This document shows, piece by piece, positions 10,301-17,575 of a DNA stretch of 39,157 nt; the first letter of the stretch is position 1, and each line of letters begins with the position of its first letter. Both the position numbers and the translations under genes were made by a program. Location of the stretch: NCBI GenBank assembly GCA_016213015.1, contig JACRCE010000039.1, forward strand, positions 1-39,157. Reading direction: 5' to 3'. The stretch comes from Deltaproteobacteria bacterium (GTDB taxonomy: Bacteria; Desulfobacterota; GWC2-55-46). The notes below the pieces were generated by a model. The model did not search any database, had not been told where the DNA came from, and saw only the letters and a program-made list of their open reading frames with translations.

Positions 10301-10433
10301 CCCAAAGGCCGTGTTGTCTTGCCTGTGCGTCCAGCGAGGCATAAGCAAGGGCAAAAAATAAGGCAAAAAGCAGGAATACCGATATAATCGTATATATGGC
10401 GTTTTTGATGAAAACGTGGCGCATTGGCGGCAT
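7290..10433 (-). CDS. Membrane sensor with HAMP, multiple PAS/PAC, GGDEF (SGDEF) and EAL domains
   Basis: N-terminal TM segments, HAMP-like LAEAAGKIASGGLNAPVPVNGNDEIASLATAFN, repeated PAS/PAC segments, GRMSGDEFAIFLP, FEALARM, DDFGVGFTSFSYLK. Confidence 0.95.
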   Translation of the reverse strand: MPPMRHVFIKNAIYTIISVFLLFALFFALAYASLDAQARQHGLWAIVEPHFYMLPTFISAAVIIILINVFSCGRATSRVRALAEAAGKIASGGLNAPVPVNGNDEIASLATAFNAITANVKEKNTAIVASEARLRSLVNNMPDCLWTIDETGRVTAISPMALNISGYTVHEFLNSPGIMFDNIHPDDIKTVKQAYQALISDNGMFSLEYRFKKKSGDWVWLHNKAFMTYAKAGHKYAEGIFSDITSRKAAELALLDSEARLNGAQRIAHLGSWDWNVAQNTLRWSDEVFRIFGLNPRSFGATYEAFISSVHPDDAQMVKDAVDAALHGKKPYSINHRILLPGGKTRYVHEVANVQYASNGEPVRMFGTVQDVTDQVEAERKLANLAKFPLENPYPVLRTTHDGILIYANPAAQNLFAGEGLIPGAPLSNYWRRLVTEAATADKQMEFEVNHGERFFSYILTPVHGEQYVNVYGRDVTENKKADIELKKLHLAMEQSVNIVFITDIKGHIEYVNPMFESVTGYSRDEAIGQTPRILSSGDVPQEKYDQLWQTITSGKTWRDTYKNRKKNGAFYWCSTVISPVRDASGAITHFLAVQEDLTEKMASEERLQHLARHDELTSLVNRARFMELIAEWIVAEGPEGHGALLLIDVDHFKYVNDTYGHATGDEILSSMASLFQSALEAEYKAVVAQTGSNPMLGRMSGDEFAIFLPHLSEAEALKIAERLRKDVEASRTLQGSHAFSVNVSAGMVMYPEHAQDAKTFFTRADVAMYRAKELGRNRIHVYSPDDKDIEKINSRFKWKERILKALEEDGFVPWFQPILDLSDNHVHHFEALARMTTADGEVLLPGAFIDVAERFELVGNIDRMIIEKTMRMQAKGGAGAFAFSMNLSGKDLGDADLLRFIQAKIETTGADPRNLIFEITETAAIRDIVAAKKFVHALKGMGCKFSLDDFGVGFTSFSYLKALSMDYIKIDGSFIMNLHKDASDQVFVKAMTGLAKGLGIKTVAEFVGDERVLKLLKEYGVDYAQGYLIGKPLPEALAASASISSE

Positions 10434-10704
10434 CCGGTTGACGGTCTTTTAAGGACGCGATGGTATAGCTCACTCAACCGTTTATTATGCCTCAAGATTG
10501 GATTATTTCAAGGGGGCTATGCTTTTTCAGGGAGGAGGCACAGAATTTTAATTGGGGATGAACGCTAAGACTGATGAACATAGCCGATCGACCAGCAGTC
10601 TTTTTTCGGAGAGTGCCGCGAGATGGCAGGAAAGAGGTTATCGGTTAAGGCAAAAATAATCGTCCCCTTAACCTATAATCGCTTTAAGCGCTCAGAGCGC
10701 CTTG

Positions 10705-10756
10705 AGTCCCTTTAGATACAGCGCTCGTACCACGCCCTTTTCCGTTATTATGGCCG
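10705..10756 (-). pseudogene. Detached copy of the mtnA 3' end (direct repeat of 11640-11691)
   Basis: 51/52 nt identical to 11640-11691. The minus strand reads [20 protein letters not shown] (stop at 10692-10694) versus [24 protein letters not shown]... in mtnA. Confidence 0.85.
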
Positions 10757-10873
10757 CATGGTTTGATTGCGACCGGTTGTGAGGCTGATGCCATCAGGAG
10801 GAAATTCCAGACGACACGCCAACATCTATGAAATAGTTATAAAAAAGCCCGCAAGACTTGATTCCAATTGCGC

Positions 10874-11275
10874 TTATACCTCTTCCCTTAATTTCGAGAT
10901 AAATTCCTTTGCCTTTTTTATCCTCAACAGCACCTCGTCTTCGGTTAATTCAGACGACATCAGAAACGGGTATCTTTCCTCAATATAATATTCCGTTGCT
11001 TCCTGACACAAAACCCTAAACTCCTCAAACCCTACATTGTAGTCAACGGCATAATCGAGCAAGCCCTCCAGATCATGGATTCTTTCCAATTTCCAGCCCT
11101 TGCCGATTAGATACCCTTTGAGAGATTTTTCAATCGCCTGTTGGAGATGGAATGCCGCGCCTCCAGCATCGTTGTTTTCAAGCAATATTTCCGCCCGTCT
11201 TATATCAATATCTCCTTTATGAAACCAATCCTTCGGTAAAAGAGAGGCTCTATTTTTCATAGATAACTTTTCCAT
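10874..11275 (-). CDS. HEPN domain protein (partner of the upstream nucleotidyltransferase)
   Basis: KDWFHKGDIDIRRAEILLENNDAGGAAFHLQQAIEKSLKGYLIGKGWKLERIHDLEGLL is typical of PF05168-like HEPN. Its start overlaps the nucleotidyltransferase stop. Confidence 0.88.
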   Translation of the reverse strand: MEKLSMKNRASLLPKDWFHKGDIDIRRAEILLENNDAGGAAFHLQQAIEKSLKGYLIGKGWKLERIHDLEGLLDYAVDYNVGFEEFRVLCQEATEYYIEERYPFLMSSELTEDEVLLRIKKAKEFISKLREEV

Positions 11276-11576
11276 TTTTCGTAATCTCTATGAAAAAATC
11301 ATCTCCCATCTCCAAACGGCCGGACAATTCCACGGGTGTAAGCACCAATGATGAAAACGGCACTTTTTTCCTTATGTCCGATACTATCCGTCGCACGGTT
11401 ATACGCCTGTCAATGGGTCTATCCGTTGTATCTTTGATTATCAAGAGGTCAACGTCGCTTGCTTCATCGGGTGTGCCATATGCGTATGAGCCGTAAAGAA
11501 TAATCTTCTCCGGTTGATAGCGCTCACCGAGCCTTTTTGCCAGTTTTGATATTAGATCGGATAAATTTCTTTTCAT
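11250..11576 (-). CDS. MNT-type minimal nucleotidyltransferase
   Basis: ILYGSYAYGTPDEASDVDLLII (GSx10DxD). Likely start ATG at 11576 (gaggtgtgccATG) rather than the ORF-track start at 11609. Confidence 0.88.
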   Translation of the reverse strand: MKRNLSDLISKLAKRLGERYQPEKIILYGSYAYGTPDEASDVDLLIIKDTTDRPIDRRITVRRIVSDIRKKVPFSSLVLTPVELSGRLEMGDDFFIEITKNGKVIYEK

Positions 11577-11593
11577 GGCACACCTCAAGAAGT

Positions 11594-12655
11594 TTACAGA
11601 CAAGAGCATGAAGACGGCTGCGCCGCAAAAAGCCCCTTCAGTCCCTTTAGATACGGCGCTCGTACCACGCCCTTTTCCGTTATTATGGCCGTAACGAACT
11701 TGGCCGGGGTTACGTCAAACGCGGGATTTCTTACCTTTATTCCCTCCGGCGCGATCCGTTTGCCTTTGATGTGCGTAACCTCGCTTGATGCGCGTTCCTC
11801 TATGGGGATGAGGTCCCCGTGCTTCATCTTCAAGTCTATGGTTGACAGCGGCGCCGCGACGTAGAACGGGATGTTGTTCTCCCGCGCAAGCACGGCTACC
11901 GAGTAGGTGCCGATCTTGTTGGCCGTGTCGCCGTTGGCCGCGATCCTGTCCGCGCCGACCACCACGGAGTGGATAAGCCCCTTCTTCATCATCCAGCCGG
12001 CCATGTTGTCGGTTATGAGCGTTACGTCTATCCCGTCCTTATTCAATTCCCACGCCGTAAGGCGCGCGCCCTGCAAAAACGGCCTTGTCTCGTCGGCGAA
12101 CACCTGTATCTTCTTCCCCGCTTCAATGGCCCCGCGTATCACGCCGAGGGCCGTGCCGTACCCGGCGGTTGCAAGCGCCCCTGCGTTGCAGTGGGTAAGC
12201 GCCGTGCTATTGTCCTTCAAAAGACCGGCGCCGTTTGAGCCGATCTTCCGGCATATCGCGATGTCCTCTTGATGAATCAGTATAGCCTCGTCCACGAGCA
12301 GTTTTTGCAGTTGGGCAACGGTTGAGCCGGGGTTTGAGTCAACGACCCGCCTCATCCTCTCTATGCCCCAGAAGAGGTTTACGGCCGTGGGCCGCGTGGA
12401 AGCCAGAAGAGAGCTTATAATCCCAAGTTCCTTGCGGAATGCCTTTGCATCTTTGGTCTTTATCTTCAACGCGCCGATGGCCACGCCGAAAGCCGCGGCA
12501 ACGCCTATGGCCGGGGCGCCCCTTACCACCATGTCCTTTATCGCGCCGGCCACGGCCTTATAGTCTTTGTAAGTGCGGTAGACTTCCTTGTCCGGCAAAA
12601 CTCTCTGGTCTATCATCACTACTCCGGCCTTTGTCCATTCCACTGTTTTGAACAT
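11594..12655 (-). CDS. mtnA: S-methyl-5-thioribose-1-phosphate isomerase
   Basis: [79 protein letters not shown]. Confidence 0.97.
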   Translation of the reverse strand: MFKTVEWTKAGVVMIDQRVLPDKEVYRTYKDYKAVAGAIKDMVVRGAPAIGVAAAFGVAIGALKIKTKDAKAFRKELGIISSLLASTRPTAVNLFWGIERMRRVVDSNPGSTVAQLQKLLVDEAILIHQEDIAICRKIGSNGAGLLKDNSTALTHCNAGALATAGYGTALGVIRGAIEAGKKIQVFADETRPFLQGARLTAWELNKDGIDVTLITDNMAGWMMKKGLIHSVVVGADRIAANGDTANKIGTYSVAVLARENNIPFYVAAPLSTIDLKMKHGDLIPIEERASSEVTHIKGKRIAPEGIKVRNPAFDVTPAKFVTAIITEKGVVRAPYLKGLKGLFAAQPSSCSCL

Positions 12656-12675
12656 TTAGCGCGTCTCCCTGATAG

Positions 12676-13902
12676 TTATTTATAAAATGCCGTCATGTCG
12701 AACGGCTGCACCTTAACCATATCGCCTTTTTTTAAACCCTCGGACTCTTTCGGGACGATTATATAAGCGTTGGCTGAAACCATCGTGGTCAGAAGCGCGG
12801 AACCCTGTCCGGCAAGAGGGGTTACGCACAGGCCGGTTGCGTCAATAGTCATCTTCGCCCTTATGAAGTTGACCCTGCCGGACTTTATCTTGAGGTCTTT
12901 TTCAAGACGGGCCGGAAGCGTCGTCCGCTCTATCTCAAGGCGCCCGGACATCTTTAAGAGGGCCGGTCTTACGAACTGCTCAAACGCGACCATTGACGAT
13001 ACCGGGTTTCCCGGAAGGCCGAACGCGGGCTTGCCGCCTATTACGCCGAAGGCAAGCGGCTTTCCCGGCTTCATGGCCACCTTCCAAAATATCATCCTTG
13101 ATCCAAGCTCCTTTAATACGTCCTTGACAAAGTCGAAGTCGCCCACGGACACCCCGCCGGATGAGACGATGCAGTCAGCCTCTGCAGCCTGTTTGAGCTT
13201 TTCAAGAAGGCTCGCCCTGTTGTCCCTTGCTATGCCGAGTTGGATCGGCTCGGCCCCGGCCTCGCGTACGAGCGCGGCAAGCGTGTATCCGTTGCTGTTG
13301 GTTATCTTTCCCGGAGGCGGGGTTTGGTTTATGTCGACAAGCTCGTCCCCGGTTGAAACCACGGCAACCCGCGGTCTTTTATAAACGAAGACAAAGGGAG
13401 AGCCGATAGCGGCAAGCATGGCCGTTTCGGCGGGACGGATAACAGCGCCCTTTTTTACTGCCACGTCGCCTTTTTGGAAGTCCTCGCCGCGTAACCTTAC
13501 GTGCTCCCCGTGCTTGACGATTGAGCGAATGAACACGCCATTGTCAGGCGCAGGCCCGGTCTTTTCAACCATTACTACGGCGTCAGCGCCCTCCGGCATG
13601 GGCGCGCCGGTCATTATCCTTACCGCCTCGCCTTGGCCGACCGGCCTATCCGGCTTATGCCCGGCTGGAAGGTCATAGATTACGGTCAATCGTACGGGAG
13701 CTTCTTCGCTTGCGCCAAGGGTATCGTTGCTCCTTACGGCGTATCCGTCCATCGCGGAGTTGTTCCACATCGGATTCGGCCAACGGCTGATGGCGTCCTC
13801 TCCGAGCGTACGTCCAAGGGCGTTTTGGAGCTGTACGCTTTCGAGTCCGAGCGGGGCAACCTCTTTGAGTATCGTGTCAAGCGCAGTCTGAACGGGTATC
13901 AT
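12676..13902 (-). CDS. moeA: Molybdopterin molybdenumtransferase
   Basis: NSAMDGYAVR, RIMTGAPMPEGADAVVMVE, VSTGDELV, SSGGVSVGDFDFVK, GLPGNPVSSMVAFEQFVRPAL. Confidence 0.97.
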   Translation of the reverse strand: MIPVQTALDTILKEVAPLGLESVQLQNALGRTLGEDAISRWPNPMWNNSAMDGYAVRSNDTLGASEEAPVRLTVIYDLPAGHKPDRPVGQGEAVRIMTGAPMPEGADAVVMVEKTGPAPDNGVFIRSIVKHGEHVRLRGEDFQKGDVAVKKGAVIRPAETAMLAAIGSPFVFVYKRPRVAVVSTGDELVDINQTPPPGKITNSNGYTLAALVREAGAEPIQLGIARDNRASLLEKLKQAAEADCIVSSGGVSVGDFDFVKDVLKELGSRMIFWKVAMKPGKPLAFGVIGGKPAFGLPGNPVSSMVAFEQFVRPALLKMSGRLEIERTTLPARLEKDLKIKSGRVNFIRAKMTIDATGLCVTPLAGQGSALLTTMVSANAYIIVPKESEGLKKGDMVKVQPFDMTAFYK

Positions 13903-13959
13903 AGCGTGTTATCTTCCTATCACAGGTTCTTTGGAGTACTGTTCAAGATACCATTTTTG

Positions 13960-14002
13960 AAAAAAACCGCAAGGGTTATACAGCCCTGCCCTACAACCCT
14001 TG
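13960..14002 (-). terminator. Intrinsic terminator overlapping the transglycosylase stop codon
   Basis: Minus strand CAAGGGTT...AACCCTTG hairpin (13970-14002), CGG, then a 7-T run (13966-13960). Confidence 0.65.
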
Positions 14003-16123
14003 TCCCGCCTCAGGCCGTTTCCCTTCATTGCCCGCCAGATGCGCGCCTGAAACGGAGGCAGGCTGCAGGTATGCGTCGTAGCTGCCGAGCACGCGCTTGA
14101 CGTAGTTGCGCGTCTCCGCATAAGGGATTGATTCGACGAACTCATCAGGCTCTTCGGGCAGTTTTTTCATCCATTTTTCAACTGCGGTCGGCCCCGCGTT
14201 ATAGGCCGCTATTGCAAGGTGGAGCTTGTTGTCGAATCTTTCGAGCAGGCGCGCAAGGTACCATGAGCCGAAGCGGACGCTCGTCATGGGGTCGAATAAC
14301 CATGCCTCGTCAAATCCTTTTATCCCTTTGCCTTTAGCGATAAGTCTGCCGGTCGCGGGCATTATCTGCATCATGCCGAGCGCGCCGGCTCCGGAGATTG
14401 CCACGCGGTTGAATTCGCTCTCCTCTCGCGCCACCGCCGCGACGAGATAGGCGTCAACGCCAAGCTCTGCCGGGGCGTCCTTTATCATCTCGACCACTTG
14501 AGGCGGATAGGCAAGATGCGCGTCCATGACGCGGACGTCTCTTTTAGCGGCCGTTGCGTATCTTTTATACGAGGCAAGGGCGCGGTAATAGTCCTCGGCC
14601 TCATAGAAGAGAGCGGAAACCTCCCTGAGCGCGTCCGGCGAAGCGGCTGAGCGTTTGGCCAGCAGGGCGATCTCGGCGGACGCATCCTCTTTTAGGCCGA
14701 GGACGAGGAGTTCTTTGATCGTCTCGTAACGAACGTCGTTTGAAAGTGAAATGACGCTTGGCGAAGCCTGTATCGCGGGGGCCTCAAACGCCTGCTCCGA
14801 TAAGGCAACGGGCAAGGCGGCGGACAACGGAGCCGCGCCGGCGGGAAGGGCCGCAAGGCGCATCTTGGCCAATCGGCAATAATACGGACTGTCCGAACGG
14901 CATAAGCCGTTGTATAGTTTCAACGCCTCGTCGAACCGGGCGGCCGCCTCAAGCGCCCTTGCCAGCCAGTATGCGCTTCGCGCCTCGCGGCCCGCCTCGG
15001 AAAACATCTTTTCAGCCGTTGTCAACTCGCCGGCGCGCAATGAGGCCCAGCCCAGCGCCCAGAGCGCCTCAGCGCGATGAGCACCCGAGGCAAACCCGTC
15101 AACGACCTTTTTGTATTTTTGAGCGGCCTTGGCCGGATTATTGTCTTCCTCATAAGCGCGTCCCATGAGTAAAAGCGCCTTTGCATGTTCCTCTGATTTC
15201 GGAGATTTGCCGCTCAATTGCTCAAGGAGGCTTTCAGCCTCAACGGTCTTATCCTGACGCACAAGCGCGACCATCAGCTTATACCGCGCCTGTGCCTCGA
15301 ACTCAACGACGTGCCTTGCGGTAAGGAACGTCTTTAGTTCGCGTTCAGCCTCGACGTAGCGTTTAAGCCGCATGAGGCAATCGACGAGCTTGAGAGTCGC
15401 CTGTTCGCGGCGTTTCCCGTCCTTTAAGCCGCGTATCTCGTCGTATCTTTTTGCCGCGTCCGCATAGCGGGATGCGGCAAAAAGCGCGTCCGTTGCCGTG
15501 ATGCTTTCGTCCTCCGTAAGGACAATGGCCTCAGCCCAGCCTTTTTGAGCCGCCAGCTTGGTTGTCCTCTGTGCCGCGACGTCATCGGGATAGGCCGTAA
15601 GCGCCCTTTTTGCGATCTCTTGAGCAGCCCGCGGCTCGCTTAATTCAACCGACAGATACATGGCCTTATAGAGCGCCTCCGGGGTAAATGCGTCATGGGG
15701 GTTGTCAGAGGCATAAGCAAGAAACACGCCTCTTGCCTCAGAGAGCCGTCCCAAGCGCATAAGCAACCCGGCGCGCCTCTTTCGAGAGAGCGGGACAAGG
15801 GCTGAGCCGCCGTAGTCTTTTAATATTATTTCATGGAGAATAAGGGCCGATTCAAGGGAGCCTTTTTTTTCATGAACAACGGCAAGGTTGAAAAGCGCAT
15901 AGTCCCTGACAAGCTGCCCGGTTGACGCCTCGTTGAGGAATATCTCGGCCTCGTCAAGACGGTCTTGGGAGGCCGCGTTCATGCCAAGTAGAAACGCCTC
16001 GCGTGTTGATATGCCCATTTGCGCGTCCTGCAAGGGAGGCTGGGGCACACGGGCAACGCAAGAGGATAAGGCGAGGGCCGTCAGCGCGGCGGATAATAGG
16101 TTCAACGCTTTTTTACCGTTCAT
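13991..16123 (-). CDS. Lipoprotein with TPR-like repeats and C-terminal lytic transglycosylase (SLT) domain
   Basis: Lipobox ALSSC near the N-terminus; AREESEFNRVAISGAGALGMMQIMPATG...FGSWYLARLLERFDNKLHLAIAAYNAGPTAVEKW. Confidence 0.93.
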   Translation of the reverse strand: MNGKKALNLLSAALTALALSSCVARVPQPPLQDAQMGISTREAFLLGMNAASQDRLDEAEIFLNEASTGQLVRDYALFNLAVVHEKKGSLESALILHEIILKDYGGSALVPLSRKRRAGLLMRLGRLSEARGVFLAYASDNPHDAFTPEALYKAMYLSVELSEPRAAQEIAKRALTAYPDDVAAQRTTKLAAQKGWAEAIVLTEDESITATDALFAASRYADAAKRYDEIRGLKDGKRREQATLKLVDCLMRLKRYVEAERELKTFLTARHVVEFEAQARYKLMVALVRQDKTVEAESLLEQLSGKSPKSEEHAKALLLMGRAYEEDNNPAKAAQKYKKVVDGFASGAHRAEALWALGWASLRAGELTTAEKMFSEAGREARSAYWLARALEAAARFDEALKLYNGLCRSDSPYYCRLAKMRLAALPAGAAPLSAALPVALSEQAFEAPAIQASPSVISLSNDVRYETIKELLVLGLKEDASAEIALLAKRSAASPDALREVSALFYEAEDYYRALASYKRYATAAKRDVRVMDAHLAYPPQVVEMIKDAPAELGVDAYLVAAVAREESEFNRVAISGAGALGMMQIMPATGRLIAKGKGIKGFDEAWLFDPMTSVRFGSWYLARLLERFDNKLHLAIAAYNAGPTAVEKWMKKLPEEPDEFVESIPYAETRNYVKRVLGSYDAYLQPASVSGAHLAGNEGKRPEAGQGL

Positions 16124-16130
16124 GCGGGAT

Positions 16131-16164
16131 ATTATATAATACGCGGCGGCAGATATTCAATAAA
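16131..16164 (-). promoter_or_regulatory. Candidate promoter for the transglycosylase gene, possibly leaderless
   Basis: Minus strand TTGAAT, 18-nt spacer, TATAAT (16136-16131); the A of the ATG (16123) is 8 nt past the -10. Confidence 0.45.
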
Positions 16165-16223
16165 TACCGTGAACCGTGATCGTGTCCGTGAAAAAGAGAA
16201 ATCTTTTACGATTCACGGCATTA
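16165..16223. repeat. Intergenic repeat, TACCGTGAACCGTGA...CACGGCATTA family
   Basis: Related copies at 17476-17550, 20275-20302 (partial) and 26993-27051. Confidence 0.75.
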
Positions 16224-16311
16224 CCACGGTACAGCAGCCAAAAAGCCTTGACTTTACGGGCTATCAAGTGTAAGTTTGTCAGCATGGACGACTGTATAAA
16301 GGGGAGGGCTG

Positions 16312-17472
16312 ATGGCAAAAAAGATACTTCTGGCCGACGACAGCATGACCATCCAGAAGGTCGTGTCAATAACCTTTGCCGCCGAGGACTTTGATCTTGT
16401 CATCGTCGGCGACGGCAACGCCGCCATTGAAAAGGTAAAGGACGAGCGGCCTGATCTTGTAATGGCCGATATCGCCATGCCCGGGAAGACCGGCTATGAG
16501 GTCTGCGAGTATATCAAAAACGACCCGGCGTTGAAGCGTATACCGGTTCTGCTTCTTGCCGGGACGTTTGAGCCGCTTAATCCCGACGAGGCGGCAAGGG
16601 TCAAGTCCGACGACAACATCATAAAACCCTTCGAGTCACAGGCGCTTGTCGATAAGGTGAAGCTCCTTATCGCAAGGGGCGAGGCGGCCGGGCGCGTCGA
16701 GCGCACCATGAAGCCTGTCCAAGAGCCGAGGCCCGCGGTTTCCGCCAATGTCTGGGAGGCAGGGGATTTCCTTGGCGCGCCTGAAGAGCCGGTAGAGGCA
16801 GGGGTCGAGGCCGAGCCTGATCTGGGGTTTTTAGAGGGAGGGCTTGTTGACGACTCCGTAAAGGAAGGGGCCCCGGCAGAGGCGGGTTTCATGGACCTTG
16901 ATTTTACGGAGGAGGCCAAACCGATACCGACGCCTCAGGCGCCGCCAAAAACAGTTGCGTCGCCAAAGCCGGAGGCTAAGCCGGCTTCCACCGTTCCTGC
17001 CGCCCCTCTTCCAGAGATAGATTTTTCGTCGTTTTCAGCCGAGCCTCTTTCCGCGCCGGTAGAGGAGGAGTCATCTTTTTGGATGTCGCCGGAGGCGCCC
17101 CAAGCTCCTCAGACGCCTGTAAAGACGCCGGCCCCGCCTCCATACAGGCCGGTTCCGGCGCCCCCGATCGCGCCTGCGCCAAGGCCCGCCGCGCCTGTTG
17201 CCTCGGTTCAGCCGACGATTGAACGGGTAGTTGAAAAGGTTATTGCCAAGGCCGAGGTTCCGGTTCAGGAGGCGTTTGGCAATGAGGCATTGAAGGCGCA
17301 AATATCGGCAATTGCCTCAAAGGAAGAACTCCATGAGATGGTGAAGAAGTCTGTGCGCGAGATAGTCGAGGAGATAGCATGGGAGGTCGTGCCAGAGCTT
17401 GCCGAGGAGTTGGTCCTAAGCGAGATAAACAGGTTCAAGGAAGCGCTGTTCAAGACAAAGCAAAAAGCTTGA
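16312..17472 (+). CDS. Response-regulator receiver domain protein with long Pro/Ala/Glu-rich linker and conserved-looking C-terminal helices
   Basis: MAKKILLADDSMTIQKVVSITF...MADIAMPGKTGYEV...IIKPFE receiver; low-complexity middle; ASKEELHEMVKKSVREIVEEIAWEVVPELAEELVLSEINRFKEAL at the C-terminus. Confidence 0.9.
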   Translation: MAKKILLADDSMTIQKVVSITFAAEDFDLVIVGDGNAAIEKVKDERPDLVMADIAMPGKTGYEVCEYIKNDPALKRIPVLLLAGTFEPLNPDEAARVKSDDNIIKPFESQALVDKVKLLIARGEAAGRVERTMKPVQEPRPAVSANVWEAGDFLGAPEEPVEAGVEAEPDLGFLEGGLVDDSVKEGAPAEAGFMDLDFTEEAKPIPTPQAPPKTVASPKPEAKPASTVPAAPLPEIDFSSFSAEPLSAPVEEESSFWMSPEAPQAPQTPVKTPAPPPYRPVPAPPIAPAPRPAAPVASVQPTIERVVEKVIAKAEVPVQEAFGNEALKAQISAIASKEELHEMVKKSVREIVEEIAWEVVPELAEELVLSEINRFKEALFKTKQKA

Positions 17473-17475
17473 CGG

Positions 17476-17550
17476 CCGTGAGCCGTGACCGTGAGCCGTG
17501 ACCGCAGCGGATTTGTTTTTACACGGTCAACGGCCACGGTTCACGGTATT
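17476..17550. repeat. Intergenic repeat, CCGTGACCGTGAGCCGTG...ACGGTTCACGGTATT family
   Basis: Same family as 16165-16223 and 26993-27051. Confidence 0.7.
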
Positions 17551-17575
17551 TTTTTTCCATAGGAAGGCGCAGAGG

